NCBI GenBank assembly: GCA_021776115.1 | Contig: JAJFGN010000006.1 | Location: 1-45,235 of the forward strand | Direction of reading: 5' to 3' | From: Kiloniellaceae bacterium | GTDB taxonomy: Bacteria > Pseudomonadota > Alphaproteobacteria > Kiloniellales > J153 | DNA: 45,235 nucleotides | In this document: positions 8,475 through 16,581 of the stretch, piece by piece | Layout of the letters: every line of letters starts with the position of its first letter | How positions within the stretch are numbered: the first letter of the stretch is position 1 | Position numbers and translations under genes: made by a program | Notes under the pieces: generated by a model | The model's database searches: none | The model's input: only the letters and a program-made list of their open reading frames with translations | Told to the model about the DNA's origin: nothing

Positions 8475-8921
8475 TCACCCCGAACTCGGATACAGCGCCG
8501 CGAAAGCGGCCTCGACCGCGCGCCTGGCATGACGCTCCCAGGATTTGCGCCGGGTCCACTGATCCTCAATAGATATGACCGGGTTCTCCCGGTCTTCATG
8601 AATCAGGCGGTTGCGCAGGTCGCGCAGCCAACGCAACTCGCCGCGATCCAGGCCGGGCACCTCGCCCCGGCGGCCCGCCTCCGCCGCCTCGGGATCGCGC
8701 GAGCGCGCCTCGCGGGCCTGGGAATCGACGATGACGGCCGCCAGAATCACCGCTGCCGCCCAAGCTCCGGTGCAAAAGGCCGCCTGCAGATCGATCATCA
8801 GGGCGCAGGCTTGTTCGCTGGGCGCGGGCGCTCCGGCGCGGCTGCGTTCCGCTTCGCGATCTTCGAACCACTGCCGGCGCGCTTCCCAGATGACTTCGTT
8901 CGGGAACTCGACTTGCTCCAT
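8475..8921 (-). CDS. HEPN-like protein of unknown function
   Basis: A 148-residue, mainly helical protein. Residues 36-66 form a long hydrophobic helix (ALMIDLQAAFCTGAWAAAVILA) typical of DUF4145/HEPN-like proteins, and residues 103-108 read RNRLIH, the Arg-X4-His motif that forms the RNase active site in catalytic HEPN domains, in the context LRDLRNRLIHED. A C-terminal helix follows. HEPN proteins are often RNase toxins or sensors, but many are not toxic. No MNT-type nucleotidyltransferase antitoxin is adjacent; the partner by position is acylphosphatase, 4 bases downstream. The RX4H motif is seen; function is inference. Confidence 0.65.
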   Translation of the reverse strand: MEQVEFPNEVIWEARRQWFEDREAERSRAGAPAPSEQACALMIDLQAAFCTGAWAAAVILAAVIVDSQAREARSRDPEAAEAGRRGEVPGLDRGELRWLRDLRNRLIHEDRENPVISIEDQWTRRKSWERHARRAVEAAFAALYPSSG

Positions 8922-8965
8922 CGAACGCCTCCCCTAGTCCGGCCCGCAGAGTCACAAAGAACAGT

Positions 8966-10936
8966 CTAACTAAATTCCAGAATTATCTGATCGACCGCCA
9001 GGCTGTCGCCGGCCTTGGCATGGAGCTTGACGACGGTGCCGTCGCGCTCGGCCCGCAGGATGTTCTCCATCTTCATCGCTTCGACAACGGCCAGTTCCTC
9101 GCCGGCCTCGACCTCTTGGCCGGTCTCGACCGCGAGCTTAGCCAAGAGACCGGGCATGGGCGACAGCAGGAAGCGCGACAAGTCCGGCGGTATCTTTTCC
9201 GGCATCCGCGCTGCCAACTCCGCGACCCGTGGCCGCAGGACCTGGACCGCGATTTCCGCGCCACCATGCCGCAACAGGAACCCCGAACCGCGCCTCTCGA
9301 CTTGAACGCACAGATCGCGGCCATCGATGCGGCCTCGAAACAGCGGATCGCCGGGCCGCCAGTCGCCCTGTACCACGCAGTCCTCAACCGCGCCGGTCAC
9401 CTGGTAGCCGCCCTCCTCGGGCCGCACCTCAAGCGCATGGGAATCGCCGTCTAGGCGCACAACCCAGGCATTGAGCCTTGGGTCGCTTGCGCTCGTCGCG
9501 GTGCGTTCCGCGACACGGCGCTGAAGGAAAGCCGCGACGACGATCATGGCCTCGCGCGCCATCGCCGGAACCTCGGCCTCGTGAAAGCCGTCGGGAAATT
9601 CCTCGGCAATGAAATCCGTGGTCAGACGCCCGTCACGGAAGCGGTCCTTGCCGATAACCGCGGCCAGGAAGCTCATGTTGTGGTTGATGCCCCGGATGTA
9701 AAAGGTATCCAGCGCGGTTTGCATCTGGCGGATCGCCGCGTCGCGGGTTTCGCCATGGGTGACGACCTTGGCGATCATCGGGTCGTAGTACATGGTGATT
9801 TCCGACCCCTCGGTCACGCCGCTGTCGATGCGCAGGCCGGGGCCGGCGGCCGGCTCGCGGTAGCGCACCAGGCGCCCGATCGAGGGCATGAAGTTTCGTA
9901 AAGGATCCTCGGCGTAAACCCGCGCCTCCAGCGCCCAGCCGGTTTGCTTGACGTCTTTCTGCCGGAGCGGCAGCTTCTCGCCCGCCGCGACGCGGATCAT
10001 CCATTCCACGATATCCAGGCCGGTCACCAACTCCGTCACCGGATGTTCGACCTGAATACGTGTATTCATTTCAAGAAAATAGAAGTTTTTCTTATTGTCG
10101 GCGATGAACTCGACGGTGCCGGCGGAGCGATAATCGACCGCGCGGGCCAGCGCCACCGCCTGCGCGCCCATCGCCGCCCGGGTCTTGGCATCGAGCAAGG
10201 GCGAGGGCGCCTCCTCGATCACCTTCTGATGGCGGCGCTGGATCGAGCATTCCCGCTCGCCCAGGTGAATGATGTTGCCATGCCCGTCGGCCAGCACCTG
10301 GATTTCGATGTGGCGCGGCTGCTCGATAAATTTTTCGATGAAAATCCGCTCGTCGCCGAAGCTTACGCGCGCCTCGTTGCGGGCGGAGCGGAAGCCGTCC
10401 CGGGCCTCGGCATCGTCGCGGGCGATGCGCATGCCCTTGCCGCCACCGCCGGCCGACGCCTTGATCATGACCGGGTAGCCGATTTGCGCGGCGATCTTGG
10501 CCGCCTCGCCCTCGTCCGCGATCAGGTCCATATGGCCAGGCACGGTGGTGACCTTGGCCTCGGCGGCAAGCCTCTTGGACTCGATCTTGTCGCCCATGGC
10601 CCGCAGCGCCCCGGCCGGGGGCCCGATGAAGACGATACCCGCCGCCTCCAGCGCCTCTACGAAAGCGCCGTTCTCGGCCAGGAAGCCGAAGCCTGGATGA
10701 ACCGCCTGCGCGCCCGTTTCCTTGCAGGCCGCGACGATCTTGTCGATGACGAGGTAAGACTCGCTGGAGGCGGCGGGTCCGATACAAACGGCCTCGTCGG
10801 CCATCTCGACATGCAGCGCGCCGCGATCCGCCTCGGAGAACACGGCCACGGTCTCGATGCCCATCTTGCGGGCAGAGCGCGCGATCCGGCAGGCGATCTC
10901 GCCCCGGTTGGCGATCAGAATCTTGTCGAACACCAC
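8966..10936 (-). CDS. pccA: Propionyl-CoA (acyl-CoA) carboxylase, biotin-carrying alpha subunit
   Basis: Carboxylates biotin with ATP and bicarbonate and carries it to the PccB carboxyltransferase, making methylmalonyl-CoA from propionyl-CoA. The 656 residues show the biotin carboxylase N-terminus ILIANRGEIACRI, ATP-grasp glycine loop GGGGKGM (163-169), the EMNTRIQVEHPVTE active-site signature, a BT linker domain and a C-terminal biotinyl domain with VEAMKMEN, where Lys622 is the biotin attachment site. Length matches the PccA class rather than the about 450-residue AccC. The start is GTG (a second GTG follows directly) with GGGGG upstream. The beta subunit lies 2.4 kb upstream on the same strand. 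Acetyl-CoA or methylcrotonyl-CoA specificity cannot be excluded. Confidence 0.95.
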   Translation of the reverse strand: MVFDKILIANRGEIACRIARSARKMGIETVAVFSEADRGALHVEMADEAVCIGPAASSESYLVIDKIVAACKETGAQAVHPGFGFLAENGAFVEALEAAGIVFIGPPAGALRAMGDKIESKRLAAEAKVTTVPGHMDLIADEGEAAKIAAQIGYPVMIKASAGGGGKGMRIARDDAEARDGFRSARNEARVSFGDERIFIEKFIEQPRHIEIQVLADGHGNIIHLGERECSIQRRHQKVIEEAPSPLLDAKTRAAMGAQAVALARAVDYRSAGTVEFIADNKKNFYFLEMNTRIQVEHPVTELVTGLDIVEWMIRVAAGEKLPLRQKDVKQTGWALEARVYAEDPLRNFMPSIGRLVRYREPAAGPGLRIDSGVTEGSEITMYYDPMIAKVVTHGETRDAAIRQMQTALDTFYIRGINHNMSFLAAVIGKDRFRDGRLTTDFIAEEFPDGFHEAEVPAMAREAMIVVAAFLQRRVAERTATSASDPRLNAWVVRLDGDSHALEVRPEEGGYQVTGAVEDCVVQGDWRPGDPLFRGRIDGRDLCVQVERRGSGFLLRHGGAEIAVQVLRPRVAELAARMPEKIPPDLSRFLLSPMPGLLAKLAVETGQEVEAGEELAVVEAMKMENILRAERDGTVVKLHAKAGDSLAVDQIILEFS

Positions 10937-11040
10937 CTGCCCCCGGAAATTCTTATACGCGCGACACGAAGACCGCTGTTGTACATGTTTTACGCGGAAT
11001 TTCCAGGGTTTAGCGCGGTTCTCCTCCCATCAGGCCTAGG

Positions 11041-12114
11041 TTATCGGCCGCGATTGGCGTCGCGCGCCACCCCGGCTTTCCCAGTCCGGGACCGGCGCTT
11101 GGCCGCGGCCTTAACCCGCCAGCTTTGGTCCTCGGGCACGTAGCTGCGGGTTCTCATGTCCTCCGGAGCCGTGCTCTTCAGGACCAGGTTCACGTCCGCC
11201 ACCACCTCGGGGCGCAAGCGATAGTATTGGTGCTTGGACAAGTCGCCCGGCGAATCGTCGACATCGCGGCAATCGACCAGAGCGACCTTGCGTGGCAGGC
11301 CGCCGCGTATCCGGGGGCCGTTCGCGCCCAGGCGGTCCGGGTTCCGCTTGGTCGTGTCGCTGATCATGAGCGCGCGGTCGCCCGGGCTGAAATAAACGTG
11401 CACGGCGCGGGCCAGATCCGGCAGCAAGCGTAACTTGTGATCGTGCTCGAAGGCGTCGTCGTCCTCATCCGCCGCCATAAGGAATATATTGTCGAAAAGC
11501 CGGGGCAGATTTTGACCCAACTCGCCGCGTATCCCCTGCATGGCCCAGCGCAGCGCATAATTGCCCATGGAGTGGGCGACCAGGTGCAGCGACTGCTGAC
11601 AATGCCGGTCGCGGCCCAGGTCGATCAAGAATTGGCGCAGTTTCAAAAAGGCGCGCGCGATGGCGACACCGGAGGCCCGCGCGTCGTCGCGGTCGCTGTA
11701 ATAGGACAGCAAGGGCTTCATCTCCCCGTCCGCCGGCCAAGAAAACAAGAAAACGTGGGGAGTCCGGCCGGCGACCTTGTATTTGTCCTTAAGCTCCGCG
11801 GCCCGTTCCAGGGCCGTTTCAATATCCGCCGCGTAGCCGTGAATCAGGCAAATCACATCGACCTTGTCCGCGGTCATGCGCGCACGCAGCGTCTCGTAGA
11901 TATACTTGCTGCCCAGAACCTGTTCGTCCCGGCCTTCCAACTTCTCCGGGGCCAGGGAAATCCGATCGACTTCGTAGCCCTTCTTCACCTTCTTGACCAT
12001 GGCCGAGCCGTAGCGCAGTTCGTGCGGTCCCTTCTCGTTGAAGCGCTTACTGAACTTGGGCTTCTTGCCTTCCGCCAGAATGCCGCGATTGGTCGCGAAA
12101 AAGACCTCGAACAT
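11041..12114 (-). CDS. Alpha/beta hydrolase of the DUF900 family
   Basis: A 357-residue protein beginning MFEVFFATNRG, the typical DUF900 N-terminus. A first strand ends in ICLIHGYAADIE (oxyanion region), and the nucleophile elbow is LHLVAHSMGNYALRWA with Ser in A-H-S-M-G. A later Asp/Glu-rich stretch (MAADEDDDAF) precedes VHVYFSPGDRAL, which positions the acidic triad residue, and a His-containing region follows. No signal peptide is evident, so it is probably cytosolic. The tail is very basic. The substrate is unknown; related proteins are annotated as putative lipases or esterases. It lies between the pcc genes on the same strand. Confidence 0.88.
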   Translation of the reverse strand: MFEVFFATNRGILAEGKKPKFSKRFNEKGPHELRYGSAMVKKVKKGYEVDRISLAPEKLEGRDEQVLGSKYIYETLRARMTADKVDVICLIHGYAADIETALERAAELKDKYKVAGRTPHVFLFSWPADGEMKPLLSYYSDRDDARASGVAIARAFLKLRQFLIDLGRDRHCQQSLHLVAHSMGNYALRWAMQGIRGELGQNLPRLFDNIFLMAADEDDDAFEHDHKLRLLPDLARAVHVYFSPGDRALMISDTTKRNPDRLGANGPRIRGGLPRKVALVDCRDVDDSPGDLSKHQYYRLRPEVVADVNLVLKSTAPEDMRTRSYVPEDQSWRVKAAAKRRSRTGKAGVARDANRGR

Positions 12115-12280
12115 GACACCCCTCCCCGATCGTTAAGCTGTCATTATGCGCCCCGGAGCCTCCAGCAATTAGGGCAATCTTGTGGAAATCGCCCGGCGGC
12201 AAGAATGCGTTAGCCGAAACTAGTCTATCATAGCGCCACGACCGAAATTCCCATACCCAACAGTAGATGCGATCGGTGCC

Positions 12281-12709
12281 ATGACGGCTCATCTCACGCA
12301 TATAAAGAACCGGCCTAGCGGCGCAGGGTTACGATGGCTCGGCGCCCTGCTGCTGGTCTTGTTCCTGCCCGCCGCCTGCGCCTCGCCGACACGGCCGCCG
12401 GCACAAGGATACCAGGCGGTTGGTGTCGCCTCGTGGTATGGCGGCAAGTTTCACGGCCGGCGCACCGCCAACGGCGAAATCTACGACCAGAACGGGCAGA
12501 CGGCCGCGCATAAGACGCTGCCCTTCGGCACCCGCGTGCGGGTTGTGAATTTAGAGAACGGGCGCGCGACCGTGTTGCGGATCAACGATCGCGGCCCCTT
12601 CGTGCGCGGGCGCATCATCGATGTCTCTCGCCGGGCCGCGGAGGTCCTTGGGTTCCGAAGCAAGGGCCTGGCCAGGGTCGGGCTTCAGATCGTCCAACGG
12701 GGCGGCTAG
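12281..12709 (+). CDS. rlpA: RlpA-like septal/peptidoglycan protein (double-psi beta-barrel)
   Basis: A 142-residue envelope protein of the RlpA family, which cleave or bind denuded glycan strands at the septum in some bacteria. After a basic N-terminus and a hydrophobic segment (about 18-33, ending LPAAC, a weak lipobox) comes a single double-psi beta-barrel: GVASWYGGKFHGRRTANGE, then AAHKTLPFGTRVRV, and the acidic-site motif INDRGPF followed by RIIDVSRRAAEVLG. There is no C-terminal SPOR domain, so it is a short form. It is the only plus-strand gene in this part and its stop codon shares the four bases CTAG with the stop codon of the convergent GST gene. Confidence 0.92.
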   Translation: MTAHLTHIKNRPSGAGLRWLGALLLVLFLPAACASPTRPPAQGYQAVGVASWYGGKFHGRRTANGEIYDQNGQTAAHKTLPFGTRVRVVNLENGRATVLRINDRGPFVRGRIIDVSRRAAEVLGFRSKGLARVGLQIVQRGG

Positions 12710-13326
12710 GCTCCCCCATAAACTTGGTTCGCCGCGACGTAGCCCGGCTGGGCCTCGATCCGTTTCATCCAGGCTTGCACGGCAGGGTATTTCGACAAAT
12801 CGAAATCGCCTTCGTCCGCCACGCTGGTGTAGCCATAAAGCGCCATGTCGGCGATGGTGTAACGCCCGGCGGCGAAGAAGTCATTCTTCGCCAGGTGCCC
12901 GTCCATCAGTTTGAGTACGGCATTCCCGCGCTTTTGTTTCTCGACAAAAATATTGCCCGTGCGGCCCTCGCAGAGCTCTGGGTGCCTCCGGATAAAACGG
13001 GACTCGGCGATGCTGGTCTCGTGCGCGTTCTGCTCGTAGCATATCCAGCGCAGCACCTGCGCGCGCGCGACCCTCTCGTCCGGCAGGTAAGGCGAGCCTT
13101 CGGCCAGGTACCACAGAATCGCCCCCGACTCCGCCAGCATCGTGCCGTCTTCCAACTCCAGCGCCGGGATCTTGCCCGCCGGATTCTTAGCCAGGTATTC
13201 CGGTGTGCGCGAGGCGCCCTTGAAGATATCGACCTCGACCCGCTCATAGGGCGTGCCGAGGTGGCTCAGCAGCAGCACCGCCTTGTAGCCGTTGCGCGAT
13301 TCCTTGTTGTCGTAGAGTCGGAGCAT
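12706..13326 (-). CDS. Glutathione S-transferase family protein
   Basis: 206 residues with an N-terminal thioredoxin-like domain (about 1-80) and C-terminal helical domain. The cis-Pro and glutathione gamma-Glu binding motif are visible as NPAGKIPALELEDG followed by LAESGAILWYLAEG. The C-terminal N-capping box appears as YTIADMALYGYTSVA. I place the start at an ATG with AGGAAG 6 bases upstream rather than the GTG 15 bases earlier that overlaps pccB. It begins 11 bases after the pccB stop and so is probably in the same transcript. The substrate is unknown. Confidence 0.92.
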   Translation of the reverse strand: MLRLYDNKESRNGYKAVLLLSHLGTPYERVEVDIFKGASRTPEYLAKNPAGKIPALELEDGTMLAESGAILWYLAEGSPYLPDERVARAQVLRWICYEQNAHETSIAESRFIRRHPELCEGRTGNIFVEKQKRGNAVLKLMDGHLAKNDFFAAGRYTIADMALYGYTSVADEGDFDLSKYPAVQAWMKRIEAQPGYVAANQVYGGA

Positions 13327-13337
13327 GACGAACTTCC

Positions 13338-14870
13338 TCACAGCGGCAGGTTGTCGTGCTTCTTCCAGGGGTTCTCGAGCTTCTTGTTACGCAGCATGCG
13401 CAAGGAGTGGCAGATCCGCCAGCGGGTGCGATGCGGCATGATGACGTCGTCGACGAAGCCGCGGCTGGCCGCGACGAAGGGGTTGGCGAAGGTCTGGCGG
13501 TATTCCTCGGTCCGCGCCTCGATTTTGGCGGCGTCGCCGATATCCTTGCGGAAGATGATCTCGACCGCGCCCTTGGGGCCCATGACCGCGATCTCGGCGG
13601 TCGGCCAGGCGTAGTTCACGTCGCCGCGAATGTGCTTGGATGACATGACGTCGTATGCCCCGCCATAGGCCTTACGGGTAATGACGGTCACCTTGGGTAC
13701 CGTCGCCTCGGCAAAGGCGAACAGCAGCTTGGCCCCGTGCTTGATGATGCCGCCAAATTCCTGCGCGGTGCCGGGCAGGAAACCGGGCACATCCACGAAG
13801 GTCACAATCGGAATATTGAAGCAATCGCAAAAGCGGACAAAGCGCGCCGCCTTGATCGAGGACGCAATATCCAGGCACCCGGCCAGCACCATCGGCTGAT
13901 TGGCGACGATGCCGACGGTGTGCCCCTCCATCCGCCCGTAGCCGGTGATGATGTTGCCGGCGTAAGCGGGTTGGACCTCGAAGAACTCGCCCTCGTCGAC
14001 GACCTTTTCGATCAGCTCCCGCATGTCGTAGGGCTTGGTCGGGTCCGAGGGGATCAGGGTATCGAGCGACATTTCCTCGCGCTCGGCCGGGTCCTCGCTG
14101 GGGCGCACCGGCGGCGCCTCGCGGTTCGAGCCGGGCAGGAAATCGATGAAGCGGCGCAGTTCCACTAACGCCTCGACGTCGTTCTCAAACGCCAGATCCG
14201 CCACCCCGGACTTGGTGGTGTGGGTGACCGCGCCGCCCAGTTCCTCCTGCGTGACGGTCTCGTGGGTGACGGTCTTCACCACGTCCGGGCCGGTCACGAA
14301 CATGTAGGAGCTGTCCTTGACCATGAAGATGTAGTCGGTCATGGCCGGGGAATAGACCGCGCCGCCCGCGCAAGGCCCCATGATCAGTGAGATCTGCGGC
14401 ACCACGCCAGAGGCCATGACATTGCGCTGGAACACCTCGGCATAGCCGGCGAGCGAGGCGACGCCTTCCTGAATGCGCGCGCCGCCGGAATCGTTCAGGC
14501 CGATGACCGGCGCCCCGACCTGCATCGCCTTATCCATGATCTTGCAGATCTTCTCGGCATGCGGCTCGGACAGCGAACCGCCGAAGACCGTGAAGTCCTG
14601 ACTGAACACGAAAACCGTGCGGCCATTTACGGTGCCGTGCCCGGTCACCACACCGTCGCCGGGAACTTTTTGTTCGGCCATGCTGAAATCGTTGCAGCGA
14701 TGCTCCACGAACATGTCCCATTCCTCGAACGAGCCCTCGTCCAGCAGAACCTCGATCCGCTCGCGCGCGGTCAGCTTGCCCTTGCCGTGCTGGGCCTCGA
14801 CCCGCTTGGGCCCGCCGCCACCGCGCGCGCCTGCCCGCTTCTCCTCAAGCTGTCGGACGATCTCGTACAT
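13338..14870 (-). CDS. pccB: Propionyl-CoA (acyl-CoA) carboxylase, carboxyltransferase beta subunit
   Basis: Transfers the carboxyl group from biotin on PccA to propionyl-CoA, forming methylmalonyl-CoA. The 510 residues are the usual PccB length. The crotonase-like N-terminal half shows [32 protein letters not shown] and [17 protein letters not shown]-type oxyanion loops (here AMTDYIFM). The C-terminal half shows [25 protein letters not shown] split by the second oxyanion region and [12 protein letters not shown] use the ATG with GGGGAG 5-6 bases upstream; a longer frame to 15014 runs into the divergent arsR promoter and lacks homology. It leads an operon with a GST. Confidence 0.96.
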   Translation of the reverse strand: MYEIVRQLEEKRAGARGGGGPKRVEAQHGKGKLTARERIEVLLDEGSFEEWDMFVEHRCNDFSMAEQKVPGDGVVTGHGTVNGRTVFVFSQDFTVFGGSLSEPHAEKICKIMDKAMQVGAPVIGLNDSGGARIQEGVASLAGYAEVFQRNVMASGVVPQISLIMGPCAGGAVYSPAMTDYIFMVKDSSYMFVTGPDVVKTVTHETVTQEELGGAVTHTTKSGVADLAFENDVEALVELRRFIDFLPGSNREAPPVRPSEDPAEREEMSLDTLIPSDPTKPYDMRELIEKVVDEGEFFEVQPAYAGNIITGYGRMEGHTVGIVANQPMVLAGCLDIASSIKAARFVRFCDCFNIPIVTFVDVPGFLPGTAQEFGGIIKHGAKLLFAFAEATVPKVTVITRKAYGGAYDVMSSKHIRGDVNYAWPTAEIAVMGPKGAVEIIFRKDIGDAAKIEARTEEYRQTFANPFVAASRGFVDDVIMPHRTRWRICHSLRMLRNKKLENPWKKHDNLPL

Positions 14871-14986
14871 CGCGGCTCCCCGTCTTTCGATTCGGCGGAT
14901 ATGCAGATAACACGCGGGCATCCTGGGGGCCAGCGGCCGCTGAGCCTGCCCCATTGGGATAGAGAATATCGGGCGCTCGGAACGGC

Positions 14987-15015
14987 TTGACATCGGCATC
15001 GGCTGTCTATACATT
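14987..15015 (+). promoter_or_regulatory. Sigma-70-type promoter of the arsR operon
   Basis: A perfect -35 box TTGACA (14987-14992), a 17-base spacer and a -10-like TACATT (15010-15015). Counting 7 bases on places the transcription start at about 15022-15023, the first base of the arsR ATG, so the transcript is probably leaderless; no Shine-Dalgarno sequence precedes the ATG. Confidence 0.75.
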
Positions 15016-15032
15016 TAACTAGATGGTTAAAT
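15013..15032 (+). promoter_or_regulatory. Palindromic operator over the arsR start
   Basis: ATTTAAC and GTTAAAT form perfect 7-base arms around a 6-base spacer that contains the ATG start codon. The site covers the end of the -10 box and the predicted transcription start, so binding by the encoded ArsR dimer would block transcription. Autoregulation is inferred from position and symmetry. Confidence 0.7.
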
Positions 15033-15397
15033 ATCAAACCGATCCGCTGAGTGAGGTTTTCTCCGCCCTGGCCGACCCGACCCGGCGGGCCATTTTGGCC
15101 CGTTTGAGCCAGGGCGAGATCACGGTGGGTGAGCTGGCCGAGCCCTTCGAGATGTCCCTGCCTGCCGTCTCCAAGCACCTGAGCGTGCTGGAATCGGCCG
15201 GCCTGATCGAGCGGGAGAAGCTGGGCCGCTTGCGCCGCTGCCACCTGAAGGCCGCGCCCATGAAAGAAGCCTCGGATTGGATCTCGCGCTACAGCGAATT
15301 CTGGGAAACGCGTTTCGATTCTCTGGCCCGCTACCTGGAGCAAACCGTGGGCCAGAACGAACCAAAAAAGGGAGAGGGCGACGATGGCGCAAAGTAA
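15023..15397 (+). CDS. ArsR/SdpR-like winged-helix repressor
   Basis: A 124-residue helix-turn-helix regulator. FSALADPTRRAILARLSQGE is the typical N-terminal ArsR helix pair and VGELAEPFEMSLPAVSKHLSVLESAGLIER is the recognition helix region (about 35-65), followed by a wing REKLGRLRRCHL. No cysteine metal-binding motif is present, so it belongs to the SdpR-like group that commonly precedes SRPBCC genes rather than to metal sensors. Its frame overlaps the next gene by 14 bases. A promoter and palindrome sit directly on its start, pointing to self-repression. Confidence 0.95.
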   Translation: MVKYQTDPLSEVFSALADPTRRAILARLSQGEITVGELAEPFEMSLPAVSKHLSVLESAGLIEREKLGRLRRCHLKAAPMKEASDWISRYSEFWETRFDSLARYLEQTVGQNEPKKGEGDDGAK

Positions 15398-15848
15398 GAC
15401 CGCCGCGAAGACGGAGGAAACTTTCGTTCTGAAACTCATGCGCCGATTCAAGGCGCCGCGCGAAGCGGTGTTCCGCGCCTGGACCGACCCCAAGGCCTTC
15501 GCCCAATGGATGGGCCCGGAGGGGGTAACGGCCAGCAATGTCTCGCTCGACCCACGGCCCGGAGGAAAATACAGCGTGGCGCTGTGCGACGCGGACGGCA
15601 ACGACCATCCCCTTTCGGGCACCTACAAGGAAGTCGTGGCGCCGTCCCGGCTGGTCTTCACCTTCGTATGGGGGTTCGGCGACCTGAAGGACATCGAAAT
15701 GCTGATCTCCTTGGACTTCACCGAGGAGAACGGCAGCACCTTGATGACGATGGTGCAGGAGCACGTGCCGACGCAGACCGCGCGCGAGCGTCACACCGAG
15801 GGCTGGGAAGGTTCCTTCAAGCGCTTGGACCGTTTTCTTTCGAGCTGA
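15384..15848 (+). CDS. SRPBCC (AHSA1-like) ligand-binding domain protein
   Basis: A 154-residue START/Bet v1-like protein of the AHSA1 subgroup: FVLKLMRRFKAPREAVFRAWTDPKAFAQWMGP at the N-terminus, a central GGKYSVALCDADGNDHPLSGTYKEV, and a C-terminal helix EGWEGSFKRLDRFL. These small cavity-forming proteins bind hydrophobic ligands; the ligand is unknown. Its start overlaps arsR by 14 bases, so translation is coupled, a pairing seen very often in bacteria. Confidence 0.94.
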   Translation: MAQSKTAAKTEETFVLKLMRRFKAPREAVFRAWTDPKAFAQWMGPEGVTASNVSLDPRPGGKYSVALCDADGNDHPLSGTYKEVVAPSRLVFTFVWGFGDLKDIEMLISLDFTEENGSTLMTMVQEHVPTQTARERHTEGWEGSFKRLDRFLSS

Positions 15849-15917
15849 CCGTTTGGATAAACCCAAAATTCTGGAGCCTGGCGCCCGAAGAGACGTAAAT
15901 ATCAGGAGAAGAAAAAC

Positions 15918-16559
15918 TTGTCAGACATCATCTTATACGGATCGCCGTTTTCGAATTTCGTGCGCTCGGCCCGCCTGGCGTTCGAGGAAAAGGGCGTCGG
16001 CTACACCCTTGAGCCGGCGAACGTCAAAGAGCCCGAATACCGGCTCCTGCATCCCTTCGCGCATATGCCCGCTCTTCGCCACGGCGAGTTCCGGCTTGGC
16101 GAGTCGATCGCCATTATGCGTTACCTGGACGAGGCGTTCGACGGCCCGCCGTTACAGCCCGCCGACGTCCAAGAGCGGGCCCGCATGATGCAGTGGATCA
16201 GCGCCTTTAGCGACTATGTCGTGGCCATCATCGGCCGCCGCGTTTTAGGCGAATACTACGCGCCGCTGGTCTTTAACCGGCCCGCGAACCAAGCCACGAT
16301 CGACGCGGCCCTGCCGGAAGCCCGGCAGCAGTTGAGCATCCTCGACGGGTTTCTTGCCAAACATCCGTTCATAGCGGGCGACACGCTCAGCCTCGCGGAC
16401 CTGATGTACGTACCGCACGTCTTTTATCTCACCGAGACGCCGGAGACGGCGGACCTGCTCGCGCCGGTCCCACATCTGCGCCGCTGGCACAAAGACATGT
16501 CTGCCCGCCCGAGCGTCCAAGCAACCGTGCCACCGATGCACGAGCTGCACGCAGCCTGA
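15918..16559 (+). CDS. Glutathione S-transferase family protein
   Basis: A 213-residue GST. The N-terminal thioredoxin-like half has GSPFSNFVRSARLAFEEKG with a serine at the usual catalytic position region, HPFAHMPALRHGEFRLGESIAIMRYLDE (cis-Pro and SNAIL-like box), and the helical half has FIAGDTLSLADLMYVPHVFYL. The start is TTG with AGGAG about 9 bases upstream; no ATG fits. It follows the AHSA1 gene by 69 bases in the same operon and probably supplies a conjugation or detoxification step. It is only distantly similar to the GST at 12.7-13.3 kb. Confidence 0.92.
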   Translation: MSDIILYGSPFSNFVRSARLAFEEKGVGYTLEPANVKEPEYRLLHPFAHMPALRHGEFRLGESIAIMRYLDEAFDGPPLQPADVQERARMMQWISAFSDYVVAIIGRRVLGEYYAPLVFNRPANQATIDAALPEARQQLSILDGFLAKHPFIAGDTLSLADLMYVPHVFYLTETPETADLLAPVPHLRRWHKDMSARPSVQATVPPMHELHAA

Positions 16560-16581
16560 CCCCGAAGCAAGGAGATCGACT

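Noticed and set aside
10945-11004. Inverted repeat GGAAATTC...GAATTTCC between pccA and the DUF900 gene
   Set aside because: Arms of only 8 bases with a 44-base loop; too weak to claim as a terminator or riboswitch.
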